Below, in pieces: positions 33,444 through 40,449 of a stretch of DNA of 40,449 nucleotides. The DNA is from an uncultured Verrucomicrobiota bacterium (lineage in GTDB: Bacteria > Verrucomicrobiota > Verrucomicrobiia > Limisphaerales > UBA9464): assembly GCA_903842505.1 (NCBI GenBank), contig CAIMMI010000021.1, positions 1-40,449 on the forward strand, in the 5' to 3' direction. The translations under genes were made by a program, and so were the position numbers. The first letter of the stretch is position 1, and every line of letters begins with the position of its first letter. The notes beneath the pieces are model-generated. The model saw nothing but the letters and a program-made list of their open reading frames with translations, searched no databases and was not told the origin of the DNA.

Positions 33444-33639
33444 GAAGCTCTCTAGGCCACAACTCGGCTGGTAACCATCCGCCTCCCGACGCGTCGTTCC
33501 ACACCACGCGTCGGACCCGGGGCGGGCAGGCCAAGGCGCCTTCCAGACGATGAACTGGAAGTGAAAGGGCACACGGGTCAGGGTGTGCATGGTCACCGTT
33601 CGCCCCGTTGAGGCGAGGTGTCGTGGGGCAGGTCCTGAC

Positions 33640-34117
33640 TCAGATGATCCCCAACCCGCGCAGCACCGAGGCGGCGGCCTGGCGTCCGCTCGACGCCCCG
33701 CCGTTCATGAAGCCGTAGTAGTTGACGTCGGTGTGCTCACCCGCAAACAGAACGTTGTCGAAGCGTACCTCCATGCGACTCGCCGGATCCGCCGGATCAT
33801 CGTACCATCCGAAGGCGCCAAACTGCGTCAATTGCCCCGGTGCAAAGTTCGCGTACGCACCCAGCGTGAACGGATCCCGCAGCCAGTTGGTCCGCACGGC
33901 CTCGCCTGTGCAGGTGGTCGCCGCTTCCGGGAAATAACCTGCCAGGTTCTGGACCATCAGGCCCGCCTGGGCGGTGGGCAATCCATTCAGCGCAGCACGC
34001 GCGTTGTTGCCACCCGTATAAAACTGCAGGATGCCCTTTGTGGAGGTCCCCAGCAGGCTCGACTCATCCCACAACGACGTGAACGCCGCATGACTCGTCA
34101 TTGCCTCCATCGCAAAA
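33640..34117 (-). pseudogene. C-terminal fragment of a flavin amine oxidase
   Basis: About 156 residues. The end, FDNVLFAGEHTDVNYYGFMNGGASSGRQAAASVL, is the FAD-binding closing motif of amine oxidase/monoamine oxidase-type flavoproteins, and SLWDESSLLGTSTKGILQFYTGG fits the preceding part. The GxGxxG-containing N-terminal two thirds is missing, and an in-frame TGA lies just 5' of the homologous part. The truncated end lies 23 bp from the left terminal repeat of the transposase element (34140). The missing part was not found beyond the right end. Confidence 0.8.
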
Positions 34118-34139
34118 CGCCCATTCGTCCGTCAGGGTA

Positions 34140-35280
34140 GGCAATGGAGTCGCGTCTATACATTTTACATTTTGGCCACCAGCCGCCGCAGGAACCGCTC
34201 GCAGGCCGGGTCCTCGGACCGACGACGCTCGATCCGCCGCACCCCCTGCGCTCCGGCCTGGTACTTCAATCCCGGAATACGTCCGTAGACCTCGGACAAC
34301 CCATACCCGGCGTATCGGACGGCGAGGTACAGCACCGCGTCCCGTGTCCAGTCGCCGTATTGCTGGAGGGCCTCCTCCCACTTCACATCGGCTTCCTCTT
34401 CCGCCCACTTCACCAGCGTCTCCCACGATACCCGCCCGACACGCGACAACTTCCGCGCCTCGGTCTGTTCCTGGGCATTGACCCGCCCGTCGGCCTTGGC
34501 TTCGGCGAACAGCCGCTTGGCATGGTCGCTATCCCCCAGCACGGCACCGCCGATCACCCGTTCCCACGGATCCTCCAGTCGCCCCTGCCGCAGCGGCGCC
34601 TCGGTGTAGGCCCGGAGCGCAGCAGACTGTTCCTTCACGCTCCGGCCGCCGTTGGCCCGCCGCACGAATCCGGTCTCCAGCCATTTTGGCGCCGTCTCCT
34701 TGCCGCCGTACACCTGCCACGAACTCCACGGGTAGGTTTCGAGCGCCTTCAACCGACGGACCACGAGGTCCGCCCCGGGGCCCTCGATCGCGGCCACCTT
34801 CGCACGGGCCCGATCCGGCTTGCCCAGGCCCAACCCGGCGATGCGTACCGGATTCAGATGCAGGTAACGCACCGCCTCCGCGACATCCTCGTCCTTCTGG
34901 ATCACCACGCCCTTGAATCGGCCCTGGAACAGATGCCCGCAGGTCTCGTGCGCCCAGTTGAAGCGGACGGAATACGACAGCTGAAGCCACTGGATCGCCC
35001 GGCTGAGGTTTTTCTCCGACGGCCGCAGGAGGAGGTGATAGTGATTGTCCATCAGGACGAACGCATGCACCTCGATCCGGAACCGCACCGGAAACTCCGA
35101 GAGGCAGCCGAGGAACCGACGGCGGTCGTCATCGGTGCGGAAGATGCGCTCGCGACGATTGCCGCGATTGACGACGTGATGCCACGCATTGGGTGTCAGG
35201 ATCCGGAGTGGACGGGCCATATTGTGACGCTTCGGGCGGGCGCGGCGAATTGTCAAATTTATAGACGCGACCCCATTGCC
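34140..35280. mobile_element. REP-type element with Y1 transposase and terminal inverted repeats
   Basis: The transposase gene is framed by 30-bp inverted ends at 34140-34169 and 35251-35280, which match at 27 of 30 positions (shared core GTCGCGTCTATA). No target-site duplication is seen, as expected for HUH/Y1 elements. The left end abuts a truncated amine-oxidase gene. Confidence 0.82.
34165..35220 (-). CDS. REP-associated tyrosine transposase (RAYT, Y1/HUH) with DnaA-like C-terminal domain
   Basis: 351 residues from the ATG at 35220 (MARPLRI, the usual RAYT start). Y1 transposase features: HHVVNRGNRRERIF (14-27), the metal-binding FVLMDNHYHLLL (His 60 and His 62), catalytic Tyr 83 in LQLSYSVRFNWAH, GHLFQGRFK, and AVRYLHLNPVRI. 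After about residue 185 comes an extra half ending in AVLYLAVRYAGYGLSEVYG and VRRIERRRSEDPACERFL. This resembles the helix-turn-helix domain IV of DnaA, known in a subset of RAYTs. The gene lies inside the 30-bp terminal inverted repeats. It seems intact. Confidence 0.9.
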   Translation of the reverse strand: MARPLRILTPNAWHHVVNRGNRRERIFRTDDDRRRFLGCLSEFPVRFRIEVHAFVLMDNHYHLLLRPSEKNLSRAIQWLQLSYSVRFNWAHETCGHLFQGRFKGVVIQKDEDVAEAVRYLHLNPVRIAGLGLGKPDRARAKVAAIEGPGADLVVRRLKALETYPWSSWQVYGGKETAPKWLETGFVRRANGGRSVKEQSAALRAYTEAPLRQGRLEDPWERVIGGAVLGDSDHAKRLFAEAKADGRVNAQEQTEARKLSRVGRVSWETLVKWAEEEADVKWEEALQQYGDWTRDAVLYLAVRYAGYGLSEVYGRIPGLKYQAGAQGVRRIERRRSEDPACERFLRRLVAKM

Positions 35281-35424
35281 TTGGGTCGGTTCGAGAAACC
35301 CCGGTCACTCTGATCCTCGCTCCGTGACGGAGACCCGCGAGCTTCGGTGATCGCCCGAGGAATCGGGAAACGACTTCACTGGATGACGGCGTGGGGTTGA
35401 GCAACCCGCACGGTTGCTCCAACG

Positions 35425-37143
35425 TCAACGGAGAGGTGCGACAAGAGCATCCATTTCCGTCCGAAGATCGTCGTTCGAAAGCGTCTGGACCACGCGACGC
35501 GCTGCCTCCCGTCGCCCCACCGAATGGAGCACAAGCGCATAAACGATGCGCCTTCGCGGCAAGAGTGTTGAGGGATCCGAAGCTTTGGATTCGATGAGAT
35601 CCAGGGCTTGCTCAAATTCGCCGCGCCGCCAGCGTGCGAGTGCGCTGGCGAACGCAATGTCGGCATTATCCGGAGCTTGGGCAGCCAACGCTTCCACCTG
35701 TGCGGTGGCCCAGTCGAGGTTCTGTCCCGTGAGCAGTTCAAACCATGCCCGTTCCAATGCAATCGCGGGTTCGGAGGGCATGCGCTGGTTGAGGTGACGC
35801 AGGATCCGAAGGGAAGGCCCGACGCTGCGATCCCGCGAATGGAGTCGCAACAATTGCCGGGCCGCATCCAGGTCGGGTCCCGGAACCTGGAGCAGTGCCT
35901 CCAGGCACTCACGAACAAGGACTGGATGACTGGCTTGTTGGGAGTGCCGAAGGATGAAGGGAGCAACCACGGCAAGATAGGGCCCAGCGGTCGTCAGCGA
36001 TGCCCGCATCAATGGCTCCGCGTCCCCCGGCTTTTGCTCCCGGAATTTCAAGGCTCCCTGCACGGCAAGGCGCATCGGTTCTGGAAGTAGGCCGGTTTCA
36101 CGACAGAGGGCTTCCAACCGGTCCGCTGCTCCCATCGCAAAGAGGCAGTCCACCCGACATTCGACCATTCGGAGTGCGGACGGGGCGGTCGCCGAGTCGA
36201 GCACCGCGAGTGCCCGTTGCGGTTCAGCGTTTTGGAGGAACCAGACCGCGAAGCTCAGTCGATCCGGCTCCGACAGGTCGGCTGGCATGTTGCTCTGCAA
36301 CTCCTCCATGATCTGCCGGCGCGTCGAAGGACGGCGTGCGAGCTGGAACCGGGTGGCGAGCAAACGGTGTGACCAGGATTGAGCCTGGAATTCCTCGAGC
36401 GCGGAGATCAGTCGTGTCCACTCAGCATCTTCCAATCCGGGCGCCTGCGCCAGCAACTCAGCCGCCCTGAGCTGCACCTCCATCGGGTCTGTCCTTTGGG
36501 TTGCGAGCCTCCAGAGCATGGCCTGACCCGCCTTGTTGGCCTCCGGATCCCGGAGCTTCAATTGGACATCCGCAAGGTCGAACAGGAATCGTGGATCATC
36601 CGGCCACTTCTTGAGGGCCTCTGCCACGGCCGCAGCCTGTCGCGGGATGGACCCTGCATGCCTGAGCAGTTGGCTATGGATCCACCACGCCTCGGGCTCA
36701 CCGGAGGCTTCCTTCATCAACTGGCGGGTCCAGGCCAAGCCCAGATCGAGCGTCCGCGTGCGCAAGGAAACGCGCGCGGCGAAAAGCAGGTCCTCTTGGG
36801 TGCTGCCCGGCGTCGCCACCACAGCTTGGTGCAAGGCCAGCGAGTCAGCGAAACCCACCTGCTCCGCCACCCGCGCAAGGGCACGACGCGTCCACAGCTC
36901 ATTCGGTGCCAAGGCGCTCGCCAGTCTCGCCTCCTGAAGGGAACGCTCGACACCGTTGGTGCCCAGATGCTGCAGGGATCGGCGGGCCGCTTCACGAGCC
37001 CGATGACGCTTGTAAGCGCGATAAACAGGCAGGCTTAGGAAGCCACTTATCACCAAAGCGACACCCAATCCTCCTGCCACCCACAACGTCAACAGCGAGC
37101 GACTGAACCGGCGGCGCGGAGACACTGCAGGCGTGGAGACCAT
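35425..37143 (-). CDS. Membrane-anchored helical-repeat (TPR-like) protein
   Basis: 572 residues. One N-terminal membrane helix (LLTLWVAGGLGVALVISGFLSL, about 17-38) follows a basic cytoplasmic tail, and a long helical-repeat body in the periplasm follows it. TPR-like pairs are seen throughout (SLQEARLASALAPNELWTRR, DAAQVEALAAQAPDNADIAFASALARWRRGEFEQALDLIES). No catalytic domain is recognised. It lies about 107 bp downstream of the PEP-CTERM gene on the same strand, so a joint transcript and a role in surface assembly are possible. Confidence 0.75.
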   Translation of the reverse strand: MVSTPAVSPRRRFSRSLLTLWVAGGLGVALVISGFLSLPVYRAYKRHRAREAARRSLQHLGTNGVERSLQEARLASALAPNELWTRRALARVAEQVGFADSLALHQAVVATPGSTQEDLLFAARVSLRTRTLDLGLAWTRQLMKEASGEPEAWWIHSQLLRHAGSIPRQAAAVAEALKKWPDDPRFLFDLADVQLKLRDPEANKAGQAMLWRLATQRTDPMEVQLRAAELLAQAPGLEDAEWTRLISALEEFQAQSWSHRLLATRFQLARRPSTRRQIMEELQSNMPADLSEPDRLSFAVWFLQNAEPQRALAVLDSATAPSALRMVECRVDCLFAMGAADRLEALCRETGLLPEPMRLAVQGALKFREQKPGDAEPLMRASLTTAGPYLAVVAPFILRHSQQASHPVLVRECLEALLQVPGPDLDAARQLLRLHSRDRSVGPSLRILRHLNQRMPSEPAIALERAWFELLTGQNLDWATAQVEALAAQAPDNADIAFASALARWRRGEFEQALDLIESKASDPSTLLPRRRIVYALVLHSVGRREAARRVVQTLSNDDLRTEMDALVAPLR

Positions 37144-37250
37144 TCGTTAGTCGGAAAGCAGATCCAACAGACACCGAAACACTCCCTGCAGGAATTCTCG
37201 GTCTGGTCAGCTTCCTGCAACCTGAGCTGACGCACAGGTCAGGGGAGGTC

Positions 37251-37883
37251 TCAGGCGTTCCCGCTCTGCTGGATGCGTTGGCGACGGCGCAAGGCCCAGA
37301 ACGCCCCGGCACCCAGGAGTCCTCCGGCACCCAACGTCGAAACCTCCGGTACGGAGGTCGCACCAAGAGGGGTGCTGTTAATGCCGTGGAGGGTGAGGGT
37401 ACCCGTCCAGGTCCCGGACGTACCACTACCGCCATAGCCATTGCCCACCCAGATGGTTCCATCAACCGCGCGGTTCCCATTGAAAGTGAGGGGCGTGGTG
37501 AAATTGACGGTGCCGGTCACTGTTGTTCCAGGGGTATCGCTTCCGCCATTCGTCCAGCTGTAGCGCTGGGCAGCGGAAAGATTGGAGAAACCTCCCAACT
37601 GGAGGAAACCACCCGTGCCCAGGGGAGCCACATCCACGTAGATGGTCAAATCGTCCGCGTACGTAAAGGAGACGGACGCATTGAGGGTGACGCTGATGGT
37701 TACCCCGGTGAACGTCCCAGTGATCTCGTTCAGGTTGTAATCGGTAACCTCAACAAAATTGAAACCAGTGAACGTCTGATTGCTGAGATTGACAGCGACA
37801 TCTCCGTAGGTGTTCGTCGCAGCCATGACCATCAGCGAGGCGACGACAGCCCTGTGGAGGAGTGGAGAGAATGACCGTTTCAT
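37251..37883 (-). CDS. PEP-CTERM protein with VPEVST variant signal
   Basis: 210 residues from the ATG at 37883 (MKRSFSPLLHRAVVASLMVM, signal peptide); the frame is open to a TTG at 37925. The mature part is a low-complexity beta-rich protein with many T/G/N residues (TGTFTGVTISVTLNASVSF). The C-terminal 33 residues are VPEVST, a hydrophobic stretch (LGAGGLLGAGAFWAL) and RRRQR, a PEP-CTERM signal with Val in place of the usual Pro at the fourth position. It is probably processed by an exosortase, and the exosortase gene is not in the window. Confidence 0.83.
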   Translation of the reverse strand: MKRSFSPLLHRAVVASLMVMAATNTYGDVAVNLSNQTFTGFNFVEVTDYNLNEITGTFTGVTISVTLNASVSFTYADDLTIYVDVAPLGTGGFLQLGGFSNLSAAQRYSWTNGGSDTPGTTVTGTVNFTTPLTFNGNRAVDGTIWVGNGYGGSGTSGTWTGTLTLHGINSTPLGATSVPEVSTLGAGGLLGAGAFWALRRRQRIQQSGNA

Positions 37884-37980
37884 TCTTCCAATTGTGCATC
37901 TTCCCACTCTTCGGTCACCTGCCAATTATGGGTAATGTAACCAAAACAGAGAGGCATTGCTCCCGGATGATCCGAGAAGG

Positions 37981-39252
37981 ATGGTATGCGCACTCATGAG
38001 TCATTTGAGAACCCAGTCCTCACGCCCTCCGGACGAATGGTTGTCCTTCGCCGTCCAGCAACACCGTCAGGGAAAGACAGCGGGTGCACTGCAGGCAGCC
38101 GCTGAAGCTGCCAAATCCGGAGGCCGCTGGCGCCTGGAGGCTACGGTGCTGGTCGGTGAATGCCTGTTCCGTGCCGGGCGCATCCACGATCTGGGTCAAC
38201 TGCTGGAGACCCATCCCGACCTTTGCGAGGATCCCAGGATCAAGACCCTTCAGGCTCGCTGGATGTCGCGATCCGGGAACATCGAGGGTGCATTGACCCT
38301 CTTTCGAGGACTGATGGCACTACCGGAAGCCCAGCCGCTGTATCGCCTCTGCGCCTTTGAATACGTGGGTCTCCTGAACAAAGAGGGACGCCCCCAGGAA
38401 GCATGGACTCTTGCCGAGGAGGCTCACCGCCGCACAACGCGCCCCTTCGACGTCCGACTCATGGAACATGCGTTGGATGTCAGTCTCGACTGGGCGCAGC
38501 GGGGAGCGCTGCACCGGATGATTCAGGCAAGCCGTCCGGCGCAGCGTACGGCCTTCATCCTCGGGATGCCTCGCAGTGGCACCACCTTGCTGGAGCAAAT
38601 GTTGGATCGCCATCCACTCGTGCACGCAGTCGGGGAGACCCCGATGATCCCGCACCTGTCAGACGCCTTGGCCGATGCGGGCGGAGGGTGGCCCTACTCG
38701 GTATTTGAAGTCTCACCCGCGATGCTCGATCAATGGCAAGCAAAGTATAGGAACGAGGTCCGGAGCAGCTTCAGTATTCCCAACAACGCATGGTCTTTGG
38801 ACAAGACCGTCTTTCCAATGCTGCAGCCATTGATCCTGGGTTCCGTGTTTCCTCAATCCAAGGTCATCCGGATCGCACGGGATTCCCGTGACAACGCCAC
38901 GAGCCTGTTCCTGTCCAACTTCGACCCCACCTGGGGCTGGACCGGGTCGCTCGAATCGATCCGCCGCGTCATCGCTGCCGAACGTCGGGCGGTACCAACC
39001 CTTCTGGATGCTGTCGGAATCGAGCACATCACCGTGCGCTACGAAGCCCTGGTCGAGAATCCGGAGAAGGAAATCCGACGGGTCCTGGATTTCATGGATG
39101 TGACCTGGCATCCCGAGTGCCTGGAGCCGGAGAAGAATCTGCGGACGGTCATGACTCTCAGCCATGAGCAGGTTCGACGACCGATCAACCGGGGCTCCAT
39201 AGGGCGCTGGCAGACTTACGCGGAGCGATTCACCGGAACGTGGCCCGCTTAG
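37981..39252 (+). CDS. TPR-sulfotransferase fusion
   Basis: 423 residues from the ATG at 37981; ATG 37996 and TTG 37957 are alternatives. The N-terminal 180 or so are TPR-like helices (AVQQHRQGKTAGALQAAAEAA, ARWMSRSGNIEGALTLFRGL). The rest is a sulfotransferase domain. The PAPS 5'-phosphosulfate loop is FILGMPRSGTTLLEQML (P-R-S-G-T-T at about 197-202). VIRIARDSRDNATSLFLSNF fits the 3'-phosphate binding segment, and RPINRGSIGRWQTY the closing motif. Such fusions are common in bacteria that sulfate exopolysaccharide or peptides. No PAPS synthesis gene is nearby. Confidence 0.88.
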   Translation: MVCALMSHLRTQSSRPPDEWLSFAVQQHRQGKTAGALQAAAEAAKSGGRWRLEATVLVGECLFRAGRIHDLGQLLETHPDLCEDPRIKTLQARWMSRSGNIEGALTLFRGLMALPEAQPLYRLCAFEYVGLLNKEGRPQEAWTLAEEAHRRTTRPFDVRLMEHALDVSLDWAQRGALHRMIQASRPAQRTAFILGMPRSGTTLLEQMLDRHPLVHAVGETPMIPHLSDALADAGGGWPYSVFEVSPAMLDQWQAKYRNEVRSSFSIPNNAWSLDKTVFPMLQPLILGSVFPQSKVIRIARDSRDNATSLFLSNFDPTWGWTGSLESIRRVIAAERRAVPTLLDAVGIEHITVRYEALVENPEKEIRRVLDFMDVTWHPECLEPEKNLRTVMTLSHEQVRRPINRGSIGRWQTYAERFTGTWPA

Positions 39253-39309
39253 GACACGCAAGCCATCCGAGCGATAAGATCATTGTCGCCAGGTTTCCCC
39301 GCTTGCTCT

Positions 39310-40020
39310 TCAGCAAAGCCACCACGCGCGCACGTCGATCGAACGGGCGAACAGCATGTGGTCCGGCTGCGGCTTTAGACCAATGCCCACCAATCCCGTC
39401 ATCGAGCACGTCTCGAACTCCGCCGTCGCCGACTGCAGTGGCCAGGGCTCATGGGCGATGTCCCCACGATAGACGCGCCCACGACGATCCGCCGCGAACA
39501 GGCAGTACCGTTCGGTCAGCCAATGCTCTAACGTGTCCGGCCCCGACCGGAACACCGAACCCGTCGGCCGATACCGGCACTTCAGCTCCGCCGGCACGAT
39601 GCCCCGATGCACCCGTTGGCTTTGGTAGTCGACGCTGCCATCGGTCCCGACATCGCAGCGCATCTCCGCGTCGAAGTAAGGCAGGTGGAACGTGGCCCGG
39701 GCCACGCGGACGGCCACGCGACTCGCGGCATCCAGACTGAAGAACCACACGCCCGAATGACCACCGCCCCGGACGTAGGTGCGCAGGTTCAATTCCGGAA
39801 ACGCGGACAACCCGGGGATCGACGGCGTCCCGCGCGGTCGCACGCCGCTCATCCGGAACGGCACCACGCCCAGCCACGCCTCGCCATTCCGCAGGTCCAA
39901 CTCAAGGCCGGATGGAACCAGCGGACGCAGCGCCGCTGGATCCACCCGCCAATGCGCAAACAGCAGGTCCTGCCAGCGCATCGACATCACCCACGGACCC
40001 CGTTTCGCCTCGTCCCCCAT
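39310..40020 (-). CDS. DUF2071 (YqjF family) protein
   Basis: 236 residues. It shows the usual start (MSMRWQDLLFAHWRVDPAALRPLVPSGLELD), then AWLGVVPFRMSGVRPRG, FPELNLRTYVR, GVWFFSLDA and LTERYCLFA, all in the positions of DUF2071/YqjF proteins, and is full length. The biochemical role of the family is not known. No signal peptide. It stands alone between the sulfotransferase and the divergent gene at the right edge. Confidence 0.88.
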   Translation of the reverse strand: MGDEAKRGPWVMSMRWQDLLFAHWRVDPAALRPLVPSGLELDLRNGEAWLGVVPFRMSGVRPRGTPSIPGLSAFPELNLRTYVRGGGHSGVWFFSLDAASRVAVRVARATFHLPYFDAEMRCDVGTDGSVDYQSQRVHRGIVPAELKCRYRPTGSVFRSGPDTLEHWLTERYCLFAADRRGRVYRGDIAHEPWPLQSATAEFETCSMTGLVGIGLKPQPDHMLFARSIDVRAWWLC

Positions 40021-40147
40021 TTCGCAGGATCATCCGCCCCGTCCTCGAGATGTGCAACGGGACTCGGGGGAGTTTCCAGTCTCCGTAACCCACACCCTGA
40101 AAATTTCCGCGCCTATTCCCCGGCGGCGGTGTTTCGTGTGCTCCGCC

Positions 40148-40449
40148 ATGAGCTCTTCCCGCATTCCGGTTGCCGCCGCTGTGGTCTGCATCGCCGCCAT
40201 CGGCGTGGGCTGGTTGCTGGAGCACCGTTCCCACACGCGGCTCCAACTCGAACACGCCGACCTCGCCGCGCGACTGGCCGCCAGCGAAGAGGCCCTGTCG
40301 AAGGCACTGCCGGATCCCGACGCCGCCGTGGCCAGCAGGCGGGCGCAGGACGCCCTTCAGGCCGAGGTCCTCCGATTGCGCGGCGAGGTCAGCCAACTGC
40401 GCAAGGGTCAGGCCAGCGCCAATGCCGGACGGCGGGCGGCACAGCCCAG
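40148..40449 (+). CDS. Membrane-anchored coiled-coil protein, cut by the right edge
   Basis: Only the first 100 residues are in the window. There is a short basic start (MSSSRIP), one membrane helix (VAAAVVCIAAIGVGWLL), then a long charged helix with heptad spacing (LQLEHADLAARLAASEEAL, DALQAEVLRLRGEVSQL). This arrangement is common in Verrucomicrobiota proteins encoded next to ECF-type sigma factors, but the neighbour is outside the window, so the role is unknown. Confidence 0.7.
   Translation, partial: MSSSRIPVAAAVVCIAAIGVGWLLEHRSHTRLQLEHADLAARLAASEEALSKALPDPDAAVASRRAQDALQAEVLRLRGEVSQLRKGQASANAGRRAAQP

Noticed and set aside
35281-35424. Search for the missing N-terminal part of the amine oxidase beyond the right end of the transposon
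   Set aside because: No frame here gives a flavoprotein pattern; the stretch holds nothing I recognise, so a simple insertion into the gene is not supported.
1-40449. tRNA, rRNA and integrase or attachment sites
   Set aside because: No CCA-ended cloverleaf, no rRNA block and no integrase gene was noticed by reading. A tRNAscan search would be needed to exclude a tRNA with certainty.

Overview
The window is GC-rich chromosomal DNA from a Gram-negative bacterium that looks like a member of the Verrucomicrobiota (Limisphaerales/Pedosphaera-like). The pointers are two PEP-CTERM proteins, two pseudopilins with the C-terminal H-x9-DG motif, many secreted proteins of unknown function, and several families of dispersed GC-rich intergenic repeats. 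No rRNA or tRNA gene was seen, so the taxonomy is an inference from gene style only. Most genes are housekeeping or accessory singletons in short operons, and many neighbours share ATGA or GTGA stop/start overlaps.

Layout. 1-5472: a 5'-truncated RHS/YD-repeat gene at the left edge, a secreted PQQ-type sugar dehydrogenase, a block of palindromic repeats, a large secreted protein, and a release-factor-3-like gene that lacks its GTPase domain. 5566-9679: two small unknown genes, a YkvA-like gene, then a tight pair made of a secreted metallopeptidase-cyclophilin fusion and a 4-hydroxyproline epimerase-like enzyme. 9713-17712: cinA, an isochorismatase-like hydrolase plus hybrid histidine kinase pair, a DTW-domain tRNA-modifying enzyme with an extra C-terminal domain, and a DctA-type transporter. 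These are separated by repeat-rich spacers.

17837-24513: a secreted-protein cluster on the minus strand (beta-helix/Calx-beta giant, a secreted protein, a pseudopilin). Part of it is duplicated downstream, and the giant gene is preceded by a 10-bp tandem repeat that puts the natural ATG out of frame, a possible phase-variation switch. 25038-28788: a four-gene minus-strand operon (PEP-CTERM surface protein, Cys-rich CWC/DUF5522 protein, secreted protein, pseudopilin). It lies behind a well-formed cobalamin riboswitch and a rho-independent terminator, which makes it the best candidate for an undescribed system, a B12-regulated cell-surface apparatus. 28756-32838: a PAP2 phosphatase, a SAM methyltransferase, and a BtaA-like aminocarboxypropyl transferase coupled to a GNAT-like acyltransferase, suggesting an unusual amino-lipid.

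32839-35280 is a degraded region with an inverted-repeat element, a DUF4143 ATPase remnant, an amine-oxidase remnant, and a REP-associated (Y1) transposase bounded by terminal inverted repeats. 35425-40449 holds a membrane-anchored repeat protein, a second PEP-CTERM protein, a TPR-sulfotransferase, a DUF2071 protein and the start of a membrane-anchored coiled-coil protein cut by the right edge.
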